A stretch of DNA of 64,000 nt from JAVSMW01 sp032027005 (lineage in GTDB: Bacteria > Bacillota > Thermincolia > Thermincolales > UBA2595). Where the stretch lies: contig JAVSMW010000003.1 in NCBI GenBank assembly GCA_032027005.1, forward strand, positions 62,001 to 126,000, in the 5' to 3' direction. Position 1 is the first letter of the stretch; the number at the start of each line of letters is the position of its first letter. The position numbers were made by a program, and so were the translations under genes. This document shows positions 1-7,677 of this stretch, piece after piece. The notes beneath the pieces are model-generated. The model saw only the letters and a list, made by a program, of their open reading frames with translations, had not been told where the DNA came from and ran no database searches.

Positions 1-625
1 GGGCAATTCCTACAGACAGCTTCACAACATGCGGCGGCATCTGGCCCTCCCTGGTCTGATAAAGCTTAACACAGCCCTCGACCTGTCCTCTGCATTTTAA
101 TGGAGCAATAACAGCCGCTTCAAGGGGGCAATTACAGTCTTTAACAGGACATTTCAACATTTCTTTGTTATCAACAATTTTCAGTTCTCCATTTTGCAGC
201 ACCTGTTTGGTAGCTTCGGTGAGAATGAGCCGGCCGGGCTGGTGGCGTTCGCAGCCTGCCCCCACATAAGCCAGAACCCGCTCCCGGTCAGTAATAGCTA
301 CAGCTGCCACATCACTGATTTTAAGGATAATCTCAGCTGCTTTTTGGGCAGTGTCCTCATTTAGCCCCTGTCTTAAAATCGGCAGGGTTTCGTTAGCAAT
401 CTGCAGAGTTGAATCCAGATGCTCCTCGCTGTCTTCCATGCTAAAGGTGACAACTTTCCGGGACTTCGAAAAACCTAACAGCATATTGCAGCCTAAAGCG
501 TTGAAGCCTAAAAATACGGGCGCAATAATCCATGTGTAGCCTGTAACATCAGTTGTTAGAAAAATAAGAATAAATTGTAGCAGGGTCAGTCCCAGCGCGG
601 CGGCGATTACCCGCAATAAATGCAT
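1..625 (-). CDS. LytS-like sensor histidine kinase, N-terminal part (cut by window edge)
   Basis: The reading frame starts at an ATG at 625, behind a GGGAGAGG ribosome site, and stays open to base 1, so the kinase part lies outside the window. The protein begins with two hydrophobic segments (about residues 4-24 and 30-45). It continues with the LytS linker (ANETLPILRQGLN) and a GAF-like domain (AVAITDRERVLAYVGAGCERH, then CPVKDCNCPLEAAVIAPL). That linker and GAF domain are typical of LytS/YehU-type kinases, in which a His kinase module follows. The N-terminus is shorter than the usual five-helix LytS receptor domain, so this is a reduced-membrane variant. It is transcribed away from the small Cys-rich gene at 924. 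The family assignment is good; the signal sensed is unknown. Confidence 0.75.
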   Translation of the reverse strand, partial: MHLLRVIAAALGLTLLQFILIFLTTDVTGYTWIIAPVFLGFNALGCNMLLGFSKSRKVVTFSMEDSEEHLDSTLQIANETLPILRQGLNEDTAQKAAEIILKISDVAAVAITDRERVLAYVGAGCERHQPGRLILTEATKQVLQNGELKIVDNKEMLKCPVKDCNCPLEAAVIAPLKCRGQVEGCVKLYQTREGQMPPHVVKLSVGIA

Positions 626-923
626 AATTACCTCTCCCTAATTATATTTTACCAAAAGATCGACCCGGCAATTTACTTCTTCGTAATCCTGCATCTTCGT
701 AATCCCAATTTTCTTAATAATTATAAATTATTCTACTAATCTTTCGATATTCCTTCAAATTGTTGCCTCCAAATAATTACTGGAAATATTTCAATGTCCA
801 ATTTATATAAAATTATATCAAATCAGGGTTTTTTTGGTTTAAAAATATTAATTTTGGTTATTTTGCCAATAAATTGGTAAAAATAATACAAATATAACTT
901 GTGCTGTTAAGGAGGCGAAGAAT

Positions 924-1091
924 ATGGCTAAAGCAAAATATGTGTGTGGGCAATGTGGACGTACTTCCGGCCTGCCGGACTTTTGTTGTGGCCGAACCAT
1001 GGTGCAGAAAGGCAACTTCTACTGCAAGTCCTGTGGTTCCTCAACTGCAATTGCAGGCGACTGCTGCGGTCAACCCATGAGTCAGCTTTAA
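924..1091 (+). CDS. 55-residue Cys-rich double zinc-ribbon-like protein
   Basis: An ATG at 924 follows a strong AAGGAGG ribosome site (909-915), and a terminator follows the stop. The product has eight cysteines in two matching halves: CGQC then CC, and CKSC then CC. Each half looks like one metal knuckle, so the protein probably binds zinc, or possibly iron like a rubredoxin-type ribbon. There is no signal peptide or membrane segment. The 300 bp upstream are very AT-rich and hold its promoter, with no other gene visible. No function is assigned. The internal symmetry and the tidy transcription unit argue that the gene is real. Confidence 0.7.
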   Translation: MAKAKYVCGQCGRTSGLPDFCCGRTMVQKGNFYCKSCGSSTAIAGDCCGQPMSQL

Positions 1092-1104
1092 ATTGGTCAA
1101 AAAA

Positions 1105-1127
1105 TCCCCCTTGGGGGGTTTTTTGTT
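1105..1127 (+). terminator. Rho-independent terminator of the Cys-rich gene
   Basis: A short GC hairpin (CCCCC, TT loop, GGGGG) is followed by a T-rich run, 14 bases after the stop codon at 1091. Confidence 0.8.
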
Positions 1128-1161
1128 ATAACACAAACTGCAGCATTAAAGCTGCATAAAA

Positions 1162-1191
1162 GAGAGGTGCCCCAAAAAAGGCACCTCTCTT
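1162..1191. terminator. Bidirectional terminator hairpin
   Basis: A nine-base stem, AGAGGTGCC paired with GGCACCTCT, has A-rich and T-rich flanks on both sides. It can end the rhomboid transcript on the minus strand and back up the previous terminator on the plus strand. Confidence 0.8.
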
Positions 1192-1194
1192 TTA

Positions 1195-1881
1195 TCACTT
1201 ATACAGTATTCGGTGTTTAGTAGCTGAAGCCAGAATTTTTATGCCGATAGCACCGGTAACAAAACCGCCAATATGAGCCCACCAGGCTACCATGTTGCCT
1301 GTGACTCCAAGACTGGCAAAGCCGTTCAGGGACTGTAGGATAAACCAGATAATTAAGAAAGCAAAGGCCGGTATTTCAATAAAAGAAATAATTATAAATA
1401 TCGGCACCAAAGTGAGAACTTTAGCTTTAGGATATGTTAAAAAATATGCTCCCAAGATCCCGGCCACAGCTCCACTGGCTCCGATCACCGGTTCTGCCGC
1501 CTGGGGGTTAGCCCAAACCTGAGCAAGGGACCCAACTATTCCGGTGCCTAAATAAAGCAAAAGAAATTTTCCCCGGCCCAGGCGGTCCTCTACATTATCC
1601 CCAAATATCCATAGATACAGCATATTCCCCAGCAAATGCAGCCAACCGCCATGAATAAACATCCCAGAAAGCAGAGGAATCACTGCCCCGGAAAAATCCA
1701 ACTGTCCGGTACTTAAAGCGGCAACCCTCCTTGGGATTATGCCGTAATTTAACATAAAATTACTCAATTGAGCTTGGTTTAACGATAATTCGTAGATGAA
1801 CACGGCTATGTTAATGATAATTAAGACTATACTGATAATCGGAAATCGCCGTGATCGGATATTGTCTCTAATGGGTATCAT
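1195..1881 (-). CDS. Rhomboid-family intramembrane serine protease
   Basis: The product is a 228-residue polytopic membrane protein with about six hydrophobic segments, the usual size of a bacterial rhomboid (GlpG/YqgP type). The catalytic pattern is visible: HxxxN in the second helix (HLLGN), GASGAVAG carrying the nucleophile serine, and AHIGGF carrying the catalytic histidine. Rhomboids cut transmembrane proteins inside the lipid bilayer; the substrate here is unknown. The gene stands alone, with a terminator directly after its end. Confidence 0.92.
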   Translation of the reverse strand: MIPIRDNIRSRRFPIISIVLIIINIAVFIYELSLNQAQLSNFMLNYGIIPRRVAALSTGQLDFSGAVIPLLSGMFIHGGWLHLLGNMLYLWIFGDNVEDRLGRGKFLLLYLGTGIVGSLAQVWANPQAAEPVIGASGAVAGILGAYFLTYPKAKVLTLVPIFIIISFIEIPAFAFLIIWFILQSLNGFASLGVTGNMVAWWAHIGGFVTGAIGIKILASATKHRILYK

Positions 1882-2021
1882 GTTGCCTCCGCAGTCATTA
1901 ATTTTGAAAACCTACTCTTACTATAATATATAATACCCTGCGAAAAGGAAATATATAAAGCAGATATTGTAAGTTTCTCCGGTAAACTAGCCTTCATTTT
2001 AAGCTTCGTTAGTGAATCATA

Positions 2022-2297
2022 GCAGGTATGACCGTTTATGGAAGTTTCCTTTGGGCGGCATCGTCACGAATCTAGCTGTAAAGCGGAGAGCAACAAACCG
2101 GGGAGTCCCCGTATGTCCGAAGACGGCGAAGGCCGCCGGGAAGTTTCGCAGGCAGTAAAAGCGAAACGTGAGGCGGCCATCGTGTAAGGAATGCCTTCTG
2201 AGCCGTCAAGTTCGGGGACGCCGGTTTGCTGCCGGAGCTTGACAGCTTAGATGAGTAGATGCCGCCCAGGGAAACTGGAGTAAACGGTCATACCTGC
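2022..2297 (+). repeat. 276-bp element with 17-bp perfect terminal inverted repeats
   Basis: The left end GCAGGTATGACCGTTTA (2022-2038) is the exact reverse complement of the right end at 2281-2297. The interior holds no ORF of note but is GC-rich, with many short inverted repeats, for example GGGGAGTCCCC and GGCGGCC. The left two thirds are repeated, at roughly 85 percent identity by eye, in reverse orientation at 58880-59078, including the same terminal repeat. This is what a non-autonomous miniature transposon, or a mobile structured-RNA element, would look like. No target-site duplication was confirmed. Confidence 0.7.
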
Positions 2298-2345
2298 GGT
2301 GAAATACGGCGAACTGAGAATTGAATGCGAATTTTCGAGTAAACA

Positions 2346-2373
2346 AAAAAAGGCGTCCATTGCGCCTTTTATC
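2346..2373. terminator. Terminator after the CobW gene
   Basis: AAAAGGCG pairs with CGCCTTTT around a short loop, with a T-run on the minus-strand side. It lies about 30 bases beyond the stop of the minus-strand CobW gene. Confidence 0.7.
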
Positions 2374-2401
2374 TTTATATAGACTCTTTTATTTGTGTCG
2401 T

Positions 2402-3292
2402 TTATAAACATTTTTCAATAACTGCTTCTAATTTAGACCTGTCTAAATTCCGGCCGATGAATACCAGCTTGCTGCCGCCGGTTTTGGATAAGGTCCCAAA
2501 GCTGGTCAAACCGTTTACATAATCAAATGTTGCCGGTCCGGCTGCTGTATCTACAATCCCCTTAGCCCTGTATATTTCACCACAACCTTGCTCTTTCAAA
2601 GACTCCAGGATGTTTTTCAGTTTTTCGATGTTAAACAGTCCGGGATACGAGAATACTTCAGAAACAAACTCGTTAGAGTAGTGAAAATGCTTGACTTCTC
2701 CCCTGGCCTTGACATCAGGTAAATGAACCTGCCCATAGGAAGCGGGCAGCAGGATAACTTCAGGATACATTGCTGCAATTTTCTGCTGACATTTTTCCGC
2801 ATCTTCCGGGGAAACCAAATCAGCTTTATTTAAGAGCAGGATATCAGAATTCTGAATTTGATCATGGAAAAAATCGCCTAAGTCTTCAAGGTCCTCGATA
2901 TCTGCAAAAAACGTTAAATCAAGAATTCCAATAACCGGCTCTAATTCAATTTGGGGCCAATACTCGGCTCCCTGAAGTGCCGAAACGATTGAAGATGGTG
3001 AGGCTACCCCGGAAGGCTCAATGATCAGCCTCTTGGGCTTATAGTTCACCATTATGTCTTGCACAGCCCCGACTAAGCTGGCTTTTAATGAACAGCATAT
3101 ACAACCGCTCGGCAGCTCTACCACATTCAGGTTATTTCCTTCAGAGATCAAAGCCCCGTCAATGCCAAGCTCGCCGAATTCATTAACCAGCACCGCGGTA
3201 TCAGAATTCTCCTGACTCAAAAGGTTTTTCAGGAAAGTGGTTTTTCCTGCTCCTAGAAACCCGCAAATAATTTGTACCTTCAAAGTTTTCAC
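2402..3292 (-). CDS. CobW/COG0523-family GTPase, putative metal chaperone
   Basis: This 296-residue P-loop GTPase has the Walker A motif GFLGAGKTT at residues 11-19. The CxCC metal-binding motif of COG0523 proteins (CICC, residues 64-67) follows, then an NKAD guanine-specificity motif. COG0523 proteins deliver Zn, Co or other metals to target proteins using GTP. The gene sits at the end of a run with a QueG-like protein and a DUF6951-like protein, downstream of zinc- and cobalamin-dependent methyltransferase genes. A reasonable inference is that it helps load zinc into the UroD-type methyltransferases, or assists corrinoid handling. The metal cannot be read from the sequence. Confidence 0.88.
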   Translation of the reverse strand: MKTLKVQIICGFLGAGKTTFLKNLLSQENSDTAVLVNEFGELGIDGALISEGNNLNVVELPSGCICCSLKASLVGAVQDIMVNYKPKRLIIEPSGVASPSSIVSALQGAEYWPQIELEPVIGILDLTFFADIEDLEDLGDFFHDQIQNSDILLLNKADLVSPEDAEKCQQKIAAMYPEVILLPASYGQVHLPDVKARGEVKHFHYSNEFVSEVFSYPGLFNIEKLKNILESLKEQGCGEIYRAKGIVDTAAGPATFDYVNGLTSFGTLSKTGGSKLVFIGRNLDRSKLEAVIEKCL

Positions 3293-3297
3293 CCGCC

Positions 3298-3624
3298 TTA
3301 TTCAACCTTAGTTACTTTAATTGAGACTTCCTGTTCCACTGCTGCTCCAACCAGGACTTCCACTGCTTTTAAGATCGCACTCGGAACCGGACAGTCCACA
3401 TGTTTCAGATGTTTTGAACTAACCTGATAAATATATGAATCAGACATCTTGCTAAAGATGCCTTTTTTCCAATTCAAATTATCTAATTCACCATTCATGT
3501 TCATGACAAGCTTGCACGCACTATGGAATTTAATATTGACCAAATTATCTTCAGTCAATTCTGCTTCCACTAAAACCTTAAGCCCACATGCCCCTGGTTC
3601 GACTACAGCTTTTACCTTACTCAT
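3298..3624 (-). CDS. DUF6951-like small three-cysteine protein (copy 1)
   Basis: The ATG at 3624 was chosen because a GGGGGG ribosome site lies just upstream and because it overlaps the stop of the QueG-like gene (ATGA), which implies translational coupling. The 108-residue product has three conserved cysteine motifs: PGACGLK near the start, SACKLV in the middle and DCPVPSAILKAVEV near the end. A second copy at 15738 shares all three (AGACGY, TACRML, DCPVPMAVIKAIQVE). No signal peptide or membrane segment is seen. The function is unknown. Both copies lie in the corrinoid methyltransferase locus, so a role with corrinoid or metal handling is likely but inferred. Confidence 0.8.
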   Translation of the reverse strand: MSKVKAVVEPGACGLKVLVEAELTEDNLVNIKFHSACKLVMNMNGELDNLNWKKGIFSKMSDSYIYQVSSKHLKHVDCPVPSAILKAVEVLVGAAVEQEVSIKVTKVE

Positions 3625-4313
3625 TTTGTAATCCCCCCAAACGGGCATGCCAAAACACACAGCCCGCAAATATATTTCTGAAACACCTTAACGGTGTAAG
3701 TCATGTAGTCCGCACAAGTATCTATATTAATAAAAGGCTCTGCCTTTTGCCCCCGCTTCCAGTTAACATTTCTAATGGCAGAGGCAGGACACGCATTAAC
3801 ACATTTCATACAGCTGCCGCATTTCCCCTCCAGGTAAGGCTGATCACAAATGTCAAGGGGGGCATCGGTTAACACGGTTGCCCAACTTAACCGCGCGCCA
3901 AATTTCTGATTTACCAGCAAACCACTTTTGCCAATCCAGCCCAAGCCTGCACAAGTTGCAGCGGTCTTATGGGGAAATAAAGGATACAGTTTGGAAATAA
4001 AACTGCCATACATTTTATCGGAATCAGGTGGAATGGCTAAAGTCCTCCAGCCCTGCGATTTGAGCTTGGTAACTATTTTCTTTTGTACAGATTCCAAAAC
4101 CCGGTCAACATCTTCATGCTGATTTGAATAAGCAGTCAGAGAACCACATTTATAAGTGCCTCTGTTCACAGGATGTTTAACTGCTAAAGCAATTGCTTTT
4201 GGTAAAAGCCGCAATTCAGGTGCCAATCCAACGCTTACGTCCCCGAAGCCTACCAATGTGGCTCCCCAGTTAGTAATTTTTGCCCGCAGCTCTTCTGTAT
4301 CTATGGATTTCAT
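3621..4313 (-). CDS. QueG-like Fe-S protein without HEAT domain
   Basis: The chosen start at 4313 follows a GGAGGGA ribosome site. The roughly 230-residue protein has the N-terminal QueG-type domain, ending in the conserved CAGLGWIGKSGLLVN stretch. Two 4Fe-4S cysteine clusters follow (CGSCMKCVNACP and CGLCVLACPF). Epoxyqueuosine reductase QueG binds cobalamin base-off through this domain and is longer, with C-terminal HEAT repeats that are absent here. The gene follows the methyltransferase/importer genes and is coupled to a DUF6951-like gene and CobW. It may reduce a corrinoid in this pathway rather than modify tRNA; that is inference. A generic ferredoxin role is the alternative. Confidence 0.8.
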   Translation of the reverse strand: MKSIDTEELRAKITNWGATLVGFGDVSVGLAPELRLLPKAIALAVKHPVNRGTYKCGSLTAYSNQHEDVDRVLESVQKKIVTKLKSQGWRTLAIPPDSDKMYGSFISKLYPLFPHKTAATCAGLGWIGKSGLLVNQKFGARLSWATVLTDAPLDICDQPYLEGKCGSCMKCVNACPASAIRNVNWKRGQKAEPFINIDTCADYMTYTVKVFQKYICGLCVLACPFGGITK

Positions 4314-4388
4314 GTGTCTGTCCCTCCGCTGCATCGGGAAGTTTAGCATGATAGCACCCTCTTTCCATTAGCTTCCTTTTTAAAAGTT

Positions 4389-4409
4389 GGGAGGGGTGAA
4401 ACCCCTCCC
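4389..4409 (-). terminator. Hairpin after the CMD-like gene
   Basis: A GGGAGGGG/CCCCTCCC stem with a tiny loop is followed on the minus strand by AACTTTT. It lies between the CMD-like gene and the QueG-like gene, and may end or reduce transcription into the last three genes of the locus. Confidence 0.6.
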
Positions 4410-4418
4410 TAAATATTT

Positions 4419-4865
4419 TTAGAATACGCCGTGATCCCATTTCGGAGCCGGCAGGTATTCCCAAGGCTCGCCAGCAATCATCTTTTGTGCTAATTCCACG
4501 CACTTGTATGCATACTCGAAAGCGTACGGAATACCAGGGCCACCAGGCACGAAACCACCCAGTATCATACCGATAGCTGCAGCTTCAAAAACTTCTTCAA
4601 CAGTAGCACCAGAATTAACTGCCGGCAGAACATGGATAATGCAGCGGGGTGAGCAGTAGGCAACACCACCGGACATAAACATCAGTTCTTTGACTTTCCG
4701 GCTTAACGCACCATCTTCCCATAATGTATCATAAAAATCAGCGAAAGCAACACCTGAAGCTGGTTTAACCTGGTTAATAATCTTGAACATCCGGGGTACA
4801 AACTTGATTTTATCCATCATGTACTGATCGGCTTCTTGTGGGGTAAATGTCTTTTTGTCACTCAT
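4419..4865 (-). CDS. Carboxymuconolactone decarboxylase (AhpD-like) family protein
   Basis: The 148-residue product has the length and helical pattern of the CMD/AhpD family, with an ATG behind an AGGAGCG ribosome site. The active-site region reads YCSPRCIIHVLPA. The second Cys and the His are spaced as in family members, but the first Cys is one residue further away than in the classic CxxC. Family members act as peroxidase partners or decarboxylases on aromatic ring-cleavage lactones. Here the gene follows an importer and methyltransferases. It could act on the demethylated aromatic product or have a redox role; the substrate is not determinable. A hairpin follows the stop. Confidence 0.82.
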   Translation of the reverse strand: MSDKKTFTPQEADQYMMDKIKFVPRMFKIINQVKPASGVAFADFYDTLWEDGALSRKVKELMFMSGGVAYCSPRCIIHVLPAVNSGATVEEVFEAAAIGMILGGFVPGGPGIPYAFEYAYKCVELAQKMIAGEPWEYLPAPKWDHGVF

Positions 4866-5024
4866 TGTAGAATCGCTCCTTTCAAATTTGGAAAATTAGA
4901 CTACAAACCTTTAACAACCCGTTTTAGATTTTCTGCCTCACCCCCTATTAATTTATTAAGAGGCTTACCAAGGTAGTATTTTTTATTGGCTTCCGAGGTA
5001 GATTTTTCACCCAGGAAACTTTAA

Positions 5025-5753
5025 TTATACTTCAACTAAATCAAGGATTGTTCTCCGGTAACTGTTAAAATCCGTGGCAGTCCTAATTCTGGGTCTGGGA
5101 AGATTTATTTCCACTGTTTTTTTAACTCCCCCAGGCTTTATCCCCATAACTATTACTTTTTCAGCTAAAAAAACAGCCTCATCAATGTTGTGGGTAACAA
5201 ATACGATGGTCTTCTTTTCCCTGATCCATAAATCCACTAATTCAGTTTGCAGCAGATTCCGGTTAATTGCATCAAGTGCTGCAAAAGGTTCGTCCATCAG
5301 TAACAGCCTGGGGCCATATGCCAGAACCCTGGCTATGGCTACCCGCTGCTTCATCCCGCCGGATAACTGCCGGGGGTAATACTTTTTGTAATTGGTCAAA
5401 CCAACTTTTTGCAGGTTATATTCTATTATCTCATTCCATTTTCTCTTGTCAACTTTTCTGGCCCGAAGACCAAATTTCATGTTGTCTTCCACAGTTAACC
5501 AGGGAAAAAGAGCATCCTCCTGAAAGACAAATCCGATTTCTCCATTATCGAGTATCACCTGCCTGTTATCAAGGCTAACCTCACCGTCAAGGGGCTGATA
5601 AAGGCCGGCAATTATTCTCAGCAGGGTGCTCTTGCCACAGCCGCTCGGTCCTACAATACAACAAAAACAACCTTCTTCTACAGTCAGGTTCAGTTCTCTG
5701 AATATAGTCTTGTCACTGAATCCATGAGTTACATTGTTTAATACTAGTGCCAT
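5025..5753 (-). CDS. ABC importer ATPase, taurine/nitrate/sulfonate type
   Basis: The 242-residue ATPase shows Walker A GPSGCGKST, the LSGGMKQR signature, Walker B LLLMDEPF and the switch histidine in VTHNIDEA. These are typical of SsuB/TauB/NrtD proteins. Its start overlaps the end of the permease gene by about 10 bases, and the binding protein lies just upstream, giving a three-gene importer operon. The substrate is not set by the sequence. Its place directly behind the corrinoid methyltransferase operon suggests uptake of the methyl donor. Confidence 0.92.
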   Translation of the reverse strand: MALVLNNVTHGFSDKTIFRELNLTVEEGCFCCIVGPSGCGKSTLLRIIAGLYQPLDGEVSLDNRQVILDNGEIGFVFQEDALFPWLTVEDNMKFGLRARKVDKRKWNEIIEYNLQKVGLTNYKKYYPRQLSGGMKQRVAIARVLAYGPRLLLMDEPFAALDAINRNLLQTELVDLWIREKKTIVFVTHNIDEAVFLAEKVIVMGIKPGGVKKTVEINLPRPRIRTATDFNSYRRTILDLVEV

Positions 5754-6493
5754 GGTACCAACCTCTTTTCCAGGAACAGCACCAATTTATTGACAGCTAT
5801 TCCGACCAAACCGATGGCTACTACCCCGCATATTATTTCGGCAGTTCTGCCTCCTACCGAGTAACAGGACCAGATGTAATACCCAATACCCATCTTCCCG
5901 CCAACGAACTCAGCGGCTACAATGCACATCCAGCCAACCCCAATACCTACGCGCATGCCATTAAATATTGAAGGTAAAGCACCTGGGAACATAATCCTGG
6001 TCAGCATCTGCCATTTTGAGGCACCCATTGTCTGAGCAGCTTCGATATAAATCCGGTTCACCATATTAATTCCGTGAATTGTATCCAGCAGTACGGGAAA
6101 AAAAGCCCCCACAAAAACAACAAATAATTGAACATATTCAGTTGGTCTCTCGGTCTTGGCAAATACTACGTAAGCCAGGGGAATCCAGGCCAGGGGCGGC
6201 ACAGGTCTCAACAGTTCTAAAATACCTTCACTAAATTCCTTCACCCAGCCCACAGAACCCATCAAAATTCCCAACGGAACAGCGACGATAAAACTTAGCA
6301 GACAGGCTTTGATAACAATTACCAGACTGGCCCAGACAATACTCTGTAATGTCATATTATACAATAAGTCACCCTGCACCAACAAGTTAAAAAAAACAAG
6401 CAGGGTATATACCGGAGTAGGCAGATCCAGCCAGTGCAAACCGGCCGTAACCTGCCAAAGAGCCAATACGGTCAAAACGGAAACAATTTTCAT
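5744..6493 (-). CDS. ABC importer permease, taurine/nitrate/sulfonate type
   Basis: This is an integral membrane protein of about 250 residues with the BPD_transp_1 fold seen in SsuC/TauC. The EAA-loop region reads EAAQTMGASKWQMLTRIMFPGALPSI, which contacts the ATPase. An ATG at 6493 is used here. A TTG at 6517 would overlap the binding-protein stop and is also possible, because no strong ribosome site decides between them. The start overlaps or abuts the binding-protein gene, and the end overlaps the ATPase gene. Confidence 0.9.
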   Translation of the reverse strand: MKIVSVLTVLALWQVTAGLHWLDLPTPVYTLLVFFNLLVQGDLLYNMTLQSIVWASLVIVIKACLLSFIVAVPLGILMGSVGWVKEFSEGILELLRPVPPLAWIPLAYVVFAKTERPTEYVQLFVVFVGAFFPVLLDTIHGINMVNRIYIEAAQTMGASKWQMLTRIMFPGALPSIFNGMRVGIGVGWMCIVAAEFVGGKMGIGYYIWSCYSVGGRTAEIICGVVAIGLVGIAVNKLVLFLEKRLVPWH

Positions 6494-6503
6494 CAAATAT
6501 TCT

Positions 6504-7619
6504 TTACTTGATAACAAGTCGTAACCCCTTGTCTTTTATAGCCTTTTCCAAAAGAGTGTATTGCATGGTCCCGATCCCGGGAACTGCGATAGTTTTGCCT
6601 GCCAGGTCGGAAATAGAGTTAATTCCGCTGTCATTTCTAACAACCAGGCCTGATCCTTCATTGTTGGCCCCGGCAATTAATTCAATGGGGATATTATCAT
6701 TAATTCTCTTTAGGATAGCCGGTGCGCCACCCAAGTACCCCATGTCAATGTCTTTACTGGCAAAAGCCTGCATTACGGCCACACCATTAGCAAAGCCCTT
6801 GGTTTCAAAGGTCTTCCCGGCAGTTAACCCAACTTTGCCCAGGTATCCTTCTTTTTCTGCCACATAAATAGCCAACTGGTGTAAATCATTGGTAATAAAG
6901 CCCACGCGCAGCTTGGTTTCCGCTGTTACAGAAGCAGGAACCCAATTGGCATCTTTAGCTAAATTAGCTGCAATAGTTTCATATGCGGAGTTTTGCAGGA
7001 ACCCCGCAAAAAACTTGTCGCGATCAGCAAACCCAATGTCTTTAACTGATTTGGTGAGGAGTTTACTTTGCTCCAATGTATTATAAAAATCTTCATATTT
7101 GTCCTTGGCGGGAAATTCAACATAAGTAATATTTTGCAATGCCTTGGTTACAGTAGCTGTATCCTTGCCGGTAAACTCAGCGGCATACTGTACAACTTTT
7201 TCTTTGTTTTGGGGGTCATTGATAAACTGAATGGCCTTTACATTTGCCCAGGTAAAAGCCTCAATAGTTTTACTATCTTTATAATTATCACTTAATGCAA
7301 CAACACAGCAGGGGTGATCTTTCCATATTTCAGCGGAAGTAAATAAGTACTTGCTTTCGCCGCCCTCGATGGCGACAGTGTTAAATGGCTCCCAGGCAAT
7401 GAATCCTTCAATTTCCTTGGCTTTAAGCCGACTTAACATGTTTGGGGGAGTTGTCTGAATTACATTAACAGCAGCTGCTTCAGTTTTTGGCTGCTCTTGG
7501 GTCAGCTCCTTAGGCTGTGGCTCGCTTTTACCCGTACAGCCGCCTAGAAAAAAAGCAAAGATTAATAACGCGAGTGCTGGAAAAAGGATTTTCTTCAAGC
7601 TAGGATACCTCCCTGACAT
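6504..7619 (-). CDS. NMT1/SsuA-like substrate-binding lipoprotein with circularly permuted halves
   Basis: A lipoprotein signal with lipobox LGGC (Cys28) and a Gln/Glu/Pro-rich linker lead into a binding protein whose two halves are in swapped order. Residues about 51-230 match what is normally the second half of SsuA/NMT1-like proteins (VNVIQTTPPNML, IEGFIAWEPF, DHPCCVVALS). Residues about 236-371 match the normal first half (KLRVGFITNDLHQLAIYV, ANGVAVMQAFASKDIDMGYLGG, AGKTIAVPGIGTMQYTLL). The protein ends at KGLRLVIK, exactly where the usual sequence would continue into VNVIQ. Total length is close to normal for the family. The frame is intact, and permease and ATPase genes follow directly. 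The substrate is unknown. Confidence 0.85.
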   Translation of the reverse strand: MSGRYPSLKKILFPALALLIFAFFLGGCTGKSEPQPKELTQEQPKTEAAAVNVIQTTPPNMLSRLKAKEIEGFIAWEPFNTVAIEGGESKYLFTSAEIWKDHPCCVVALSDNYKDSKTIEAFTWANVKAIQFINDPQNKEKVVQYAAEFTGKDTATVTKALQNITYVEFPAKDKYEDFYNTLEQSKLLTKSVKDIGFADRDKFFAGFLQNSAYETIAANLAKDANWVPASVTAETKLRVGFITNDLHQLAIYVAEKEGYLGKVGLTAGKTFETKGFANGVAVMQAFASKDIDMGYLGGAPAILKRINDNIPIELIAGANNEGSGLVVRNDSGINSISDLAGKTIAVPGIGTMQYTLLEKAIKDKGLRLVIK

Positions 7620-7626
7620 ATTTCAT

Positions 7627-7673
7627 TGTGGAACATGGTCCGGCCCGCCCTGCATCGGACCGGACCGTTCCAC
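7627..7673. terminator. Strong hairpin upstream of the importer operon
   Basis: GTGGAAC/GTTCCAC and GGTCCGG/CCGGACC pair across a short GC-rich loop. It lies between the last methyltransferase gene and the importer operon and could act as a terminator or attenuator. There is no clear T-run, so its role is uncertain. Confidence 0.45.
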
Positions 7674-7677
7674 ATCA

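Larger units (their letters stand above)
1882..2401. other. Intergenic region holding a MITE-like element
   Basis: No protein-coding gene is visible in these 520 bases. They contain an inverted-repeat-bounded element (2022-2297, listed separately) and the terminator shared with the CobW gene. Confidence 0.6.

Noticed and set aside
4419..4865. Considered as AhpD partner of a peroxiredoxin.
   Set aside because: No AhpC gene is nearby and the Cys spacing is not the AhpD CxxC, so only the family is named.
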